From: DATAEY01 sp038199035 | GTDB lineage: Bacteria; Actinomycetota; Thermoleophilia; Solirubrobacterales; Solirubrobacteraceae | NCBI GenBank assembly: GCA_038199035.1 | Contig: JBBPZM010000047.1 | Span: forward strand, 1 to 64,000 | DNA length: 64,000 nt | Direction: 5' to 3' | Shown: one piece after another, positions 9,180-17,392 of the stretch | How the letters are laid out: each line of letters opens with the position of its first letter | Numbering within the stretch: the stretch's first letter is position 1 | The notes under the pieces: generated by a model | Databases searched by the model: none | What the model was told of the DNA's origin: nothing | Seen by the model: the letters and a program-made list of their open reading frames with translations, nothing else | Program-made: the position numbers and the translations under genes

Positions 9180-10179
9180 CGGCCTCCCGGGCCGACGCGT
9201 CGAGCGAACGCTGGAGCGCCTCGAGCACCGCCACGACGCGCAGCCCACTGGCCCCGTCGGTGTCGGGCGCGCGACCCTCGCGCACGCAGTCGACGAAGTG
9301 CTGGCACTCCAGGCGCAGCGGCTCGGTGCTGGGGACGCGCGGGCTCCACACGTCGCCCGAGCGCGTGATGTACTCGCCGTAGGAGGCCGTGCTCTCGTCG
9401 AAGCCCTTGTCGTAGACCGTCACCTTGCGCTCGAGCTCCATGTCGTCGAAGGTGGCCATCTGGCGGGACCCCACCACCGTGAAGCGGCGCTCCTTGTGGG
9501 GGTCCAGCCACGACAGGTGCAGATGCGCGGCCAGGCCAGAGGGGAAGCGCAGGAAGCAGAAGACCACGTCCTCCACCCCCGGGCGCATGTAGCACTCGCC
9601 GCGCGCCTGGACGTCGTCGGGCTCCTCGCCCGCGAGCCGCAGGACGACCGAGACGTCGTGGGCGCCCAGGCTCCACAGCGCGTTCTCGTCGGAGCGCAGC
9701 TGACCGAGGTTGAGGCGGTTGGAGTAGATGTAGTGCACGTCGCCCAGCCGCCCGGACGCGGCGATCTCGGCCAGCATTCGCACCCCCGGGTGGTACTCGA
9801 GCAGGTGGCCGACCATCAGCACCCGATCGGCCTCCCGGGCCGCGGCCACGACGCGCTCCGCGTCGGCCAGGGACTGGGCCATCGGCTTCTCGACCAGGCA
9901 GTGCTTGCCCGCCGCCAGGGCGCGCACGGCCAGGTCGGCGTGGGTGGGCACCGGAGTGGCCACGCAGACCGCGTCGAGGTCGGGGTCGTCGAGCAGGTCG
10001 TCGAGCCGTGTGGTGAACCGCGCGCCCGGCAGCCCCGGCGCCAGCCGCTCGAGCGCGGCCGCCGAGCCGTCGCAGCCCCAGCGCAGCTCGCAGCCGGGCA
10101 GGCTCGCGAAGTTGCGCGCGAGGTTGGGTCCCCAGTAGCCGAGCCCCACCACCCCGACGGTGACCGGGCGCGGGCTCAC
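9163..10179 (-). CDS. Gfo/Idh/MocA family sugar-nucleotide oxidoreductase
   Basis: The 338-residue protein has an N-terminal NAD-binding Rossmann fold (VGVVGLGYWGPNLARNFAS), the family signature EKPMA (VEKPMAQS, about residue 95) and the C-terminal alpha/beta domain. The GYWGPN variant is typical of WlbA-like enzymes that oxidise C3 of UDP-N-acetylglucosaminuronic acid. GTG 10179 overlaps the dehydrogenase stop (GTGA). With the 2-epimerase, 6-dehydrogenase and acyltransferase genes it fits synthesis of a diacetamido uronic acid, although the aminotransferase such a route needs is not in this cluster. Confidence 0.85.
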   Translation of the reverse strand: MSPRPVTVGVVGLGYWGPNLARNFASLPGCELRWGCDGSAAALERLAPGLPGARFTTRLDDLLDDPDLDAVCVATPVPTHADLAVRALAAGKHCLVEKPMAQSLADAERVVAAAREADRVLMVGHLLEYHPGVRMLAEIAASGRLGDVHYIYSNRLNLGQLRSDENALWSLGAHDVSVVLRLAGEEPDDVQARGECYMRPGVEDVVFCFLRFPSGLAAHLHLSWLDPHKERRFTVVGSRQMATFDDMELERKVTVYDKGFDESTASYGEYITRSGDVWSPRVPSTEPLRLECQHFVDCVREGRAPDTDGASGLRVVAVLEALQRSLDASAREAGAPAR

Positions 10180-11456
10180 AGCCGCTGCACCCGCCCGCTG
10201 TCGCGGTCTCCGGGAACGCTGCCGGCGTGCTCGACCCGCCGCGTGATGCCGCGCAGGTCTAGGACCAGCGGCGCCTCGCGGATGACCCGGTCGTGGTCCA
10301 CGCTCGGGTGGGCGGTGACGATCACCGCCAGGTCGGCTTCGCCCAGCGCCGGGCCGAGCTCCGGCTCCCCGCGCAGTCCGAGCTCGGCCAGCTCGGGCAC
10401 ATGGGGGTCGTGGTAGCGCACGTCCGCGCCCCGCGCTTGCAACAGGCCGATGAGCTTGACCGCCGGGGACTCGCGCGTGTCGGCCACGCCGGCCTTGTAG
10501 GCCACGCCGAGCACCAGGATCCGCGCCCCCTGGGTGGCCAGCCCCGCGTCGTTGAGCATCTCGGCCGCGCGCGAGGCGCAGAAGTAGGGCTGGCGCTGGT
10601 TGACCTTCCCGGCCAGCTCGATGAACTCGGGCACGAAGTCGTACTCGCGTGCCTTCCAGGACAGGTAGAAGGGATCGACCGGCAGGCAGTGCCCGCCCAT
10701 CCCCGGGCCCGGGTCGAAGCGCATGAACCCGAACGGCTTGGTCGCGGCCGCGTCGATGACCTCCCACAGGTCGATGTTCATGCGGTGCGCGAGCTGGGCC
10801 AGCTCGTTGACCAGGGCGATGTTGACCGAGCGGAAGATGTTCTCCAGCAGCTTGGCCAGCTCGGCGGCGTCGGGGGTGGAGACGCGGACGACCGAGTCGC
10901 AGACCTTCTCGTAGAGCGCCTGCGCCCGCTCGCCGCACGCCGGCGTCAGGCCGCCGACCACCTTGGGCGTGTTGCGGATCGTGTGGTCCTCGCGGCCCGG
11001 GTCGACCCGCTCGGGCGAGAAGGCGACCGCGAAGTCCTGCCCGGCCCGCAGGCCTCCGCCCTCGAGCAGGGGCACGAGCGTCTCGCGCGTGGTCCCCGGG
11101 TAGGTCGTCGACTCGAGCACCACCAGCTGGCCGGGCTGGAGCACCGAGGCCACCGACGCGCTGGCGCTGAGCAGCGGACCCAGCTCGGGCTCGCGATTGC
11201 GGCTCAGGGGGGTGGGGACGCAGATGAGGATGGCGTCGGCCTCCCGCAGGACCTCGTAGTCGGTGGAGAACGCGAGCCGCTCGGCCACGGCGGCCAGGCG
11301 CTTATCCGGGACGTCCTCGATGTGCGAGCGCCCGGCATCGAGGGCCTCGACCACATCGGCGGACACGTCTACGCCCAGCACGCGCTCGCCCGCTTGGGCG
11401 AACTCGATCGCCAACGGCAGGCCGACGTAGCCCAGACCGACGATTCCCACCGTCAT
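10176..11456 (-). CDS. wecC: UDP-N-acetyl-hexosamine 6-dehydrogenase (WecC/WbpA type)
   Basis: This enzyme oxidises C6 of a UDP-N-acetylhexosamine to the uronic acid using two NAD. The 426-residue protein starts MTVGIVGLGYVGLPLA (Rossmann loop), has ICVPTPL, the ESTTYPGTT segment, AFSPERVDPG, a central helix ending in the ALVNELAQLAHR segment, GMGGHCLPVDPFYL with the catalytic Cys, and ARILVLGVAYKAGVADTRESPA. These match the WecC/WbpA group rather than UDP-glucose dehydrogenase. It overlaps both neighbours by 4 bp. Whether the substrate is the GlcNAc or ManNAc form cannot be decided from sequence. Confidence 0.9.
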   Translation of the reverse strand: MTVGIVGLGYVGLPLAIEFAQAGERVLGVDVSADVVEALDAGRSHIEDVPDKRLAAVAERLAFSTDYEVLREADAILICVPTPLSRNREPELGPLLSASASVASVLQPGQLVVLESTTYPGTTRETLVPLLEGGGLRAGQDFAVAFSPERVDPGREDHTIRNTPKVVGGLTPACGERAQALYEKVCDSVVRVSTPDAAELAKLLENIFRSVNIALVNELAQLAHRMNIDLWEVIDAAATKPFGFMRFDPGPGMGGHCLPVDPFYLSWKAREYDFVPEFIELAGKVNQRQPYFCASRAAEMLNDAGLATQGARILVLGVAYKAGVADTRESPAVKLIGLLQARGADVRYHDPHVPELAELGLRGEPELGPALGEADLAVIVTAHPSVDHDRVIREAPLVLDLRGITRRVEHAGSVPGDRDSGRVQRL

Positions 11457-12532
11457 GCGCGCGCCAGTCTAAGGGTGTCGAGCGCCCCCACCACGCGCCG
11501 CCCGGCGTGGCCGTCGCCGTAGAGCGACGGCCGGTCGGCCGGCAACCGACGTTCGAGCGCGGCCGCCGCGGCGGCGGAGTCGAGGTCGACGAGGACGTTC
11601 CACCCGCTCTGCACCGTCTCCGTCCACTCCGTGCGATCGCGCAGCGTCACGCACGGCACGCCCGCCAGGTAGGCCTCCTTCTGCACCCCGCCCGAGTCGG
11701 TGAGGACCGCCCGGGCGTGGCAGAGCAGCGCGGTGAAGTCGAGGTAGCCCAGGGGTGGGGCGAGACGCAGCCCGGGCGCCTGCTCGAGTCGGCCGACCAG
11801 GCCCGCGTCGGTGAGGCGCGCGCGGGTGCGGGGGTGAAGCGGCAGGACCACTGGGCCCGGCAGCCCGAGCAGGAGCTCCACCAGGGCGGCCAGCCGCGCC
11901 GGGTCGTCGACGTTGCCGGCGCGGTGGGCGGTGACGAGGACGAACCCACCGCCGGCCACGCCGAAGCGGCGCAGGACCTCGGTGCGCTCACGCGCCTGGG
12001 GCTGTACGAGCAGCGCGACGTCGACCATCACGTCCCCCACCACCTCGGCGCGCGCGGCCATGCCCTCGGCTTCCAGGTTGTCCAGGGCAGCGGCCGAAGA
12101 GCACAGCAGCAGCGAGCTGAGATGGTCGACCAGGACGCGGTTGAGCTCCTCGGGCATCGCGCGATCGAACGAGCGCATCCCGGCCTCCACGTGAGCGACG
12201 GGGATCCCCGTCTGCGCGCCGGCGATCCCGCCGGCCAGCGTCGAGTTGGTGTCGCCGTAGACCAGGACGGCATGGGGGCGAACCTCGCCGACCACCGGCT
12301 CGAGCGCCTCGAGCATGCGGGCGGTCTGCGAGACGTTGGACCCGGAGTGGATGCCCAGCTCGCGCTCGGGCGCCGGCACGTCGAGCTCCTCGAGGAACAC
12401 ACGCGAGAGCTCGTCGTCGTGGTGCTGGCCGGTGTGGACCAGCACCTCCTCGTGGGTCTCGCGCAGCGGCCGGGAGACGGCCGCCGCCTTCACGAACTGC
12501 GGGCGGTTCCCGATGATGCTTAGAACGCGCAC
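11453..12532 (-). CDS. wecB: UDP-N-acetylglucosamine 2-epimerase
   Basis: The product interconverts UDP-GlcNAc and UDP-ManNAc or the matching 3-acetamido uronic acid. Starting at GTG 12532 it is 359 residues and begins VRVLSIIGNRPQFVKA, the standard family start; longer starts add unrelated sequence. Conserved segments include HTGQHHDDELS, VYGDTNSTLAG, HVEAGMRSFDRAMPEE, and LTDSGGVQKEA followed by RDRTEWTETVQSGWN. It is the first gene of the five-gene operon and is coupled to wecC by ATGA. No strong Shine-Dalgarno is visible. Confidence 0.92.
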   Translation of the reverse strand: MRVLSIIGNRPQFVKAAAVSRPLRETHEEVLVHTGQHHDDELSRVFLEELDVPAPERELGIHSGSNVSQTARMLEALEPVVGEVRPHAVLVYGDTNSTLAGGIAGAQTGIPVAHVEAGMRSFDRAMPEELNRVLVDHLSSLLLCSSAAALDNLEAEGMAARAEVVGDVMVDVALLVQPQARERTEVLRRFGVAGGGFVLVTAHRAGNVDDPARLAALVELLLGLPGPVVLPLHPRTRARLTDAGLVGRLEQAPGLRLAPPLGYLDFTALLCHARAVLTDSGGVQKEAYLAGVPCVTLRDRTEWTETVQSGWNVLVDLDSAAAAAALERRLPADRPSLYGDGHAGRRVVGALDTLRLARA

Positions 12533-12685
12533 CGGCGGGCAGCAACATCGCTTGGAATGGACGTCCTGGTCGCCAACGTTCGCAGCACGGTAGCGGCCGC
12601 GGTGGGCGCCTCCTGCCACGTGGTCTGGTACGTGCGCTTCCAGATAGGCAGCGACGCCGGGCGCGAGCGCTAGCGCCCCGGCGCC

Positions 12686-13483
12686 TCACCGAGCGCCCGG
12701 ACCGACCGCCTCGGCCAGCTCGGCGTCGATGCGCCCGCGCAGGCGCTCGGCCGACCGGCGGGTGAGCGGCCCTGGCGCCGTCAGCTCCACGTCCTCGACC
12801 GCGCTGACCGCCATGACCTCACGCACGGTCGAGGCGAGGAAGGCCTCGTCGGCGGCGGGAAGGTCGTCTAGGGCGCACGGCTCCTCGACGACGCCCATGA
12901 GCTCGATGATCCGCGCCCGCGTGATCGAGGCCAGCACGTGGTCGCTGAGGGGAGGCGTGCGCAGGACGCCGTCGCGCACCCAGAAGAACGACGAGGTCGG
13001 CCCTTCGAGGACGCGGCCGTGCGGGGTGACCAGCAGCGCCTCGTCGAACCCACGCTCACGCGCCAGCCGCGAGGCCAGCATGTTGGCCGCGTAGGAGAGC
13101 GACTTGACGCCGTCGAGAACCCGAGTGGACGCGTAGGTCACGCAGCCCAGGCGCACGGACGCCGGCCGCCTGGGGAGCGGCTCGATCAAGGCCAGGCGCC
13201 GGCCGCCGCGGGTGACCACCAGGCGCAGCAGGCCGTCCACGTCGCCCGCGCGCTCGAGCAGGGTGGCGACGTCACCCGACAGCGCCCCGACGTCCACCTC
13301 CAGGCGCAGGTTCTGGGCCGAGCGGCCCAGGCGCGCGAGATGGTCCTCGAGCGCGAAGGGGCGCCCGGCGTAGAGGCGCAGGACCTCGAAGGCGCCGTCG
13401 CCCCGGAGCAGGCCGTCGTCGGTGACCGGGACGGTGGCCTCCTCCGCCGGCCCCACCATCCCGTCGACGCAGGCCAGGGGCAT
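12686..13483 (-). CDS. Class IV PLP aminotransferase / aminodeoxychorismate lyase-like
   Basis: The 265-residue protein has fold-type IV PLP features: DGLLRGDGAFEVLR near the N-terminus, the PLP lysine in VKSLSYAANMLA (about residue 130), DEALLVTPHGRVLEG and a late SITRARIIE segment. These fit aminodeoxychorismate lyase (PabC), branched-chain or D-amino-acid aminotransferases; the short length favours PabC-like, but specificity is undecided. The ATG is one base after the predicted 3' discriminator base of tRNA-Lys, so tRNA processing would yield a nearly leaderless mRNA. The family start fits this ATG. Confidence 0.85.
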   Translation of the reverse strand: MPLACVDGMVGPAEEATVPVTDDGLLRGDGAFEVLRLYAGRPFALEDHLARLGRSAQNLRLEVDVGALSGDVATLLERAGDVDGLLRLVVTRGGRRLALIEPLPRRPASVRLGCVTYASTRVLDGVKSLSYAANMLASRLARERGFDEALLVTPHGRVLEGPTSSFFWVRDGVLRTPPLSDHVLASITRARIIELMGVVEEPCALDDLPAADEAFLASTVREVMAVSAVEDVELTAPGPLTRRSAERLRGRIDAELAEAVGPGAR

Positions 13484-13484
13484 A

Positions 13485-13557
13485 TGGGCCGTGAAGGACT
13501 CGAACCTTCAACCTTGAGATTAAGAGTCTCCTGCTCTGCCAGTTGAGCTAACGGCCC
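13485..13557 (-). tRNA. tRNA-Lys (CTT anticodon)
   Basis: The 73-nt cloverleaf reads GGGCCGT (acceptor), GCTC...GAGC (D arm), GGAGA-CTCTTAA-TCTCA (anticodon arm, anticodon CTT), GAAGG-TTCGAGT-CCTTC (T arm), ACGGCCC and discriminator A. CCA is not encoded. The next gene begins one base further on. Confidence 0.95.
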
Positions 13558-13566
13558 GGCGCGGCC

Positions 13567-13572
13567 ATGTTA
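13567..13572 (-). promoter_or_regulatory. -10 element TAACAT before tRNA-Lys
   Basis: On the minus strand TAACAT ends 9 nt before the tRNA 5' end. No clear -35 is seen. Confidence 0.4.
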
Positions 13573-13620
13573 GCGGCGGGGGCTTGGCGATCGGCCGGGC
13601 AGATCTCGGGCGCGACCAGC

Positions 13621-14415
13621 TCAGCCGGAGGCCGGTGGAAGCGACGGCTTGCGCCCCGAGGGAGCGCCCTGTCCACCGCCGCTCGGCGAGCCTTGGCCCC
13701 CGCCCGCCGGAGCCCCCTGGCCGCCGGCCCCACCGGGCTCGGCGCCGAAGCCGCCGGAGCTCTTGGCCGCGTCGACCTGGGACTTGACGCCCGCGCGCTG
13801 CTGGGGCGGCGCGAGCTGCACCGACTTCTGGCCGGCGAGGTCGCCCTTGCGGGTCTGGCCCGCCGCGTAGGCGTAGACCGCGAGCTGGTAGTAGGTCTGG
13901 GAGCTGGGCTGGGCGTCGGCGACGATCTCCGCCGCGCGCACCCCCTTGGCCGGCTGGTTGAGCCCCAGCGGGCTGTATGCCTGGACCATGAGCCGGGCCA
14001 CGTTGGCGTTGGGGTGCGGGGGATCGAGGGCGAGGTAGCGCTCCCACGCCTGCGCCGCCCGGACCAGCTGCGCGCGGCCCTTGGCGGTGAACGTTCCCGT
14101 GGCCTGGTTGTAGTTGTCGCCCTGGCCGGCCACGGTGTAGCGGACGCGGGTCAGCTGCGCCCAGGCCGCCGCATCGCGGGGATTCGCCACCACGCGCCGG
14201 GCCGCCGCCTTCTCCTGGCGGACGAGGATCTGACTGCCTCCCTGCGTGCCTCCGCTCTTGCCGCTGCCCAGTCCGACCGCGTCGAGCAGGCCGCCGCCGA
14301 GGTTGCCGCTGCCGATGCCGAAGAGCACGAGCCCCCCGCCCAGCAGGATGGCCAGCCCCAGGTAGACGGCCTGGACGGTGCGCCGGCGGCCGCGCCCTCT
14401 GAGGTCAAAGAGCAT
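13621..14415 (-). CDS. Membrane-anchored TPR-like protein
   Basis: The 264-residue product starts with a basic stretch (MLFDLRGRGRRRTVQ), one transmembrane helix (about residues 16-35) and a Gly/Ser linker, then helical repeats with the AWERYLALDPPHPNANVARLM and QTYYQLAVYAYAAGQTRKGD pattern of tetratricopeptide repeats. It ends in a Gly/Gln/Pro-rich tail. The helical part probably faces outside and mediates protein contacts. Its start overlaps the end of tatC by 11 bp, suggesting coupling to the Tat system. No enzymatic motif is visible. Confidence 0.75.
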   Translation of the reverse strand: MLFDLRGRGRRRTVQAVYLGLAILLGGGLVLFGIGSGNLGGGLLDAVGLGSGKSGGTQGGSQILVRQEKAAARRVVANPRDAAAWAQLTRVRYTVAGQGDNYNQATGTFTAKGRAQLVRAAQAWERYLALDPPHPNANVARLMVQAYSPLGLNQPAKGVRAAEIVADAQPSSQTYYQLAVYAYAAGQTRKGDLAGQKSVQLAPPQQRAGVKSQVDAAKSSGGFGAEPGGAGGQGAPAGGGQGSPSGGGQGAPSGRKPSLPPASG

Positions 14416-15403
14416 CCGGGAAGGTGTCGTCGGGGTCGCCCGTGGCGGCCTCGGCCTGCTCGCGGCGCGCCTTTGCCCGATCCATCCAGCTGGCCAGCAG
14501 GATGCTCAACTCGTACAGGATGACGAGCGGGACCATCTCGATCAGCGTGGTCACCGGGTCTGTCCCCGGCAGCAGCATGGCGATGACCGCGCAGGCGACG
14601 ATCGCGTAGCGGCGGTGGTGGCGAAGCTGGCGCGGGGTGACGATGCCCACGCGGGTCAGCGCCAGGATGCCCACGGGGATCTGGAAGACCAGCCCGAGCG
14701 CGAGCAGGGTGAGGATGACGAACGAGTAGTACGGGCGGGCCTGGACGAGCACGTCGAACGAGCTCGCGTTGAAGCCCTGGAGGAAGCGGATCGCGGGCGG
14801 CAGGACCAGGAAGTAGCCGAAGACCACGCCCGCCACGAAGAGGAAGGGGACGAGCATCATCAGCGGCAGGGCCACCCTTCGCTCCGTGGGGCTGAAGGCG
14901 GGCAGGATGAAGGCGTACATCTGGTAGAGGATCACCGGCAGCGAGAGAAGCAGGGCGAAGTAGGCGGAGATCGTCAGCGTCGTGCCCAGCGGCTCCCCCA
15001 CGCCGAGCGTCACCGGCTGGCGCACGGGCACCTTCCGGGGCAGGGCCGCGACCGCGCTGCGGTAGGTTCGCAGGGCGCTCTGGAGGGCGCGGCGGTCGGC
15101 GGGCGAGCGGGGGGCGTTGGAGCGCGCGAGCTGGGCCAGGGCGACCCCGTTGCTCTCGAGCGCACGTCGCAGCAGCACCTGCGAGCGGCCCGTGGAGTCG
15201 AGCCGGCCCGCCGCGCCCGGGGTCTTGACCTGGGCCAACGGACGGTTGACGACGTCCAGCAGCAGGTGGTTCTGCCACAGGGCCACGCCGAAGGCGACGA
15301 CGAACGTGAGGCCGCAGATGATGAGCCGGCCGCGCAGCTCGTCGAGGTGATCGACGAGGGATAGCCGGTCGTCGTGGCCGATGGGCCGCAGCGCGGTGGC
15401 CAT
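14405..15403 (-). CDS. tatC: Sec-independent protein translocase TatC
   Basis: TatC recognises twin-arginine signal peptides. The 332-residue protein has the N-terminal LVDHLDELRGRLI motif and six helices, including FALLLSLPVILYQMYAFILPAFSPTERR and the ALGLVFQIPVGI segment. It is longer than the usual 240-260 residues because the loop after helix one (about residues 50-135) is expanded by a charged helical insertion. TatA is 12 bp upstream. A likely client in the window is the Rieske protein, which has a twin-arginine motif. Confidence 0.95.
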   Translation of the reverse strand: MATALRPIGHDDRLSLVDHLDELRGRLIICGLTFVVAFGVALWQNHLLLDVVNRPLAQVKTPGAAGRLDSTGRSQVLLRRALESNGVALAQLARSNAPRSPADRRALQSALRTYRSAVAALPRKVPVRQPVTLGVGEPLGTTLTISAYFALLLSLPVILYQMYAFILPAFSPTERRVALPLMMLVPFLFVAGVVFGYFLVLPPAIRFLQGFNASSFDVLVQARPYYSFVILTLLALGLVFQIPVGILALTRVGIVTPRQLRHHRRYAIVACAVIAMLLPGTDPVTTLIEMVPLVILYELSILLASWMDRAKARREQAEAATGDPDDTFPDAL

Positions 15404-15415
15404 GCGGGGGTGCGG

Positions 15416-15742
15416 CTAGCGGTCCCGAGAAGCCGAGCCCGGCTCTGCGCCGGCGGAGGCGGGCGCGGGCTGCTCGGCGCCCGCGGAGGCCCGCGAGCCC
15501 TCCTCGCCGCCCCGGGCGACACCCGCCGGCTCGGGCTCGCCTTGACGCTGCGAGGACCCGTCCGGCAGCTCGGGGCGGTCCTCGTCGTCACCGGACTTGC
15601 GCCCGATCGAGTCCTTGAACTCGCGGATCCCCTGGCCCAGGGCCTTCCCCGCGCCGGGCAGGCGCTTGGGCCCGAAGATCAGCAGGACGATCCCCAGGAC
15701 GATGAGGAGCTCGAGTGGACCGATGTTCCCGACAAAGGGCAT
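15416..15742 (-). CDS. tatA: Twin-arginine translocase subunit TatA
   Basis: The 108-residue product begins MPFVGNIGPLELLIVLGIVLLIFGPKRLPGAGKALGQG, the canonical single helix, FGPKRLP hinge and amphipathic helix of TatA/E. The remaining half is an acidic, Gly/Ala-rich tail. A GGAGG Shine-Dalgarno is placed 5-7 nt before the ATG. It lies directly upstream of tatC on the same strand. Confidence 0.95.
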   Translation of the reverse strand: MPFVGNIGPLELLIVLGIVLLIFGPKRLPGAGKALGQGIREFKDSIGRKSGDDEDRPELPDGSSQRQGEPEPAGVARGGEEGSRASAGAEQPAPASAGAEPGSASRDR

Positions 15743-15927
15743 GACAGAACCTCCGCCTGGTTCTACGGACAGCCTAGCGATTCGGACGTGCCGCTCCGCC
15801 GAGCCTGATCAGCCGCCCGCCGATGGCCACGGCGAGGGAGCCGCTCGCGACTCGCCTCCGCACCGTGTCTGCGCCCGCTTTCCGTGCAGTTTCGCCGGCC
15901 GGGAGGCCTAGGGCCTGGACCCTACGG

Positions 15928-15954
15928 TCAAGTTTCCATCCATGAGGTCGATGT
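15928..15954 (+). promoter_or_regulatory. Sigma-28 (FliA/WhiG)-type promoter candidate
   Basis: TCAAGTTT, an 11-nt spacer and GTCGATGT match the sigma-28 consensus TAAAGTTT-N11-GCCGATAA at 7 of 8 and 5 of 8 positions with exact spacing. It lies 18 bp before the zinc-ribbon gene at 15973, giving a short leader with GAGGT. Confidence 0.6.
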
Positions 15955-15972
15955 AGGGCTCACGAGGTAAGG

Positions 15973-16392
15973 ATGAGCCCCCAGCCCGACAGCCCCCATT
16001 CGGTCCGCCGCGTCGTGCTCCCCAGCGGCAAGACGATCGAGATCGTCTACTTCTCCGAGGCCGAGGAGCCGCCTGGCGTCCAGCCGTCACCTCAGCGGAC
16101 GCACGACCTCAACGTGTGCCCGGAATGCGTCAGCGGGCTGGTCTACCCGACCATGTGGGAGGAGGCGGGCGACGCGCACTGGACCTTGCAGCTGCGCTGC
16201 CCCAACTGCGAGTGGACCGACGAGGGAGCCTTCGACACGGAGACGGTGGAGCGCCTCGACCAGGAGCTCGACGAGGGAGCCCAGGCCCTCGTCCGCGACC
16301 TTCGCGCGCTGACCCACGCCAACATGGAGGAGGAGCTCGAGCGCTTCGTCCGCGCGCTCGACGAGGACCAGATCCTCCCGATGGACTTCTGA
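15973..16392 (+). CDS. Uncharacterised zinc-ribbon-like protein
   Basis: The 139-residue soluble protein has two cysteine pairs, CPEC (49-52) and CPNC (76-79), separated by 23 residues, a typical zinc ribbon (QLRCPNCEWTDEG). The C-terminal 55 residues are acidic and helical (LDQELDEGAQALVRDLRALTHANMEEELERF). I do not recognise a named family. It stands alone on the plus strand between minus-strand operons and has a sigma-28-like promoter just upstream, which hints at regulation with motility or development. It converges on the polyprenyl synthase gene with a 10-bp gap. Confidence 0.8.
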   Translation: MSPQPDSPHSVRRVVLPSGKTIEIVYFSEAEEPPGVQPSPQRTHDLNVCPECVSGLVYPTMWEEAGDAHWTLQLRCPNCEWTDEGAFDTETVERLDQELDEGAQALVRDLRALTHANMEEELERFVRALDEDQILPMDF

Positions 16393-16402
16393 CCGAGCCG
16401 GG

Positions 16403-17392
16403 TCAGGAGTAGCGCTCGACCACGCCGTCGGCGATCAGGCGCAGCGCGCTGCGCTGGGCGGCGGGGAGCGCCGCGGGGATGTCGTCCTTGGCCTCGACCA
16501 CGAGCTCGACGGCTCGCCGGCGCGCCTCCTCCAGGGCGCCGCTGGCGGCGATGGAGTCGCACACCGCCTCCGCCTGGGCCGGGGTGGCAACCGATCGCAG
16601 GTCCAGATCGGCCAGCGCCGGGTCGCGCTCGCGCGCGAGGATCAGCGGCAGGGTGACGGTCCCGTCGAGGAGGTCTGCCCCCCGGCGCTTGCCGGTTCGC
16701 TGCGCCGGTCCCGAGACGTCGAGCACGTCGTCGAGCAGCTGGAAGGCCAGCCCGATCCGGCGCCCGAAGCCCCCCAGCTCGGCCACCTGGCCGCGCGCCG
16801 GGCCCCGGGACTCCAGTGCCCCCAGCCGGCAGGCCGCCTCGAACAGGCGCGCGGTCTTGAGCTCGCAGCGCAGGATGTAGCGCTCGACCGCCACGTCCGA
16901 GGCGAAGACGTCCGCGCGCTGGAGGAGCTCGCCCCGGGCCAGCGCGGTCGATGCGCCGGAGAGAACCCGCACCTCATCGGGGCGGCCGTTGGCCGCCAGC
17001 TCAGCGAAGGCGCGAGAGAACAGCAGGTCCCCCGTGGCGGTGGCCATCCGTCGCCCGGCCGCGGCCACGACCGTCGGCCGTCCACGACGCAGGTCGGCGC
17101 CGTCGAGGACGTCGTCGTGCACGAGAGTGGCCGAGTGCACGAGCTCGACAGCCGCCGCGGCGCGCAACAGGGACGGTCCCCCTGCGGGGGCGGTCGGGCC
17201 GGCCACGACGAACACGGCCAGCGGGCGCAGCCGCTTCCCGCCCGCGGCGATGGTCTCGCCCCCGTGGCGGGCCAGGGCGTCCCCGTGGCCGGCGGCCAGC
17301 GCGGCCAGCCGCTGCTCCAGCGCGGCCATGAGCGGCGGGATGTGGCTCCCGCCCGCCTCCACCACGGCCTCGACGGAGGCGCCGACCGCCAT
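16403..17392 (-). CDS. Polyprenyl diphosphate synthase (trans, long-chain)
   Basis: The product elongates allylic diphosphates with isopentenyl diphosphate, most likely making the menaquinone side chain. The 329-residue protein has GGKRLRP, the first aspartate-rich motif LVHDDVLDGADLRRG and the second LLDDVLDVSG, plus GDLLFSRAF and LKTARLFEAA. Its ATG overlaps the menG stop by one base (TGATG). The position after menG and the quinol oxidase genes supports a role in menaquinone rather than undecaprenol synthesis. Confidence 0.92.
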   Translation of the reverse strand: MAVGASVEAVVEAGGSHIPPLMAALEQRLAALAAGHGDALARHGGETIAAGGKRLRPLAVFVVAGPTAPAGGPSLLRAAAAVELVHSATLVHDDVLDGADLRRGRPTVVAAAGRRMATATGDLLFSRAFAELAANGRPDEVRVLSGASTALARGELLQRADVFASDVAVERYILRCELKTARLFEAACRLGALESRGPARGQVAELGGFGRRIGLAFQLLDDVLDVSGPAQRTGKRRGADLLDGTVTLPLILARERDPALADLDLRSVATPAQAEAVCDSIAASGALEEARRRAVELVVEAKDDIPAALPAAQRSALRLIADGVVERYS

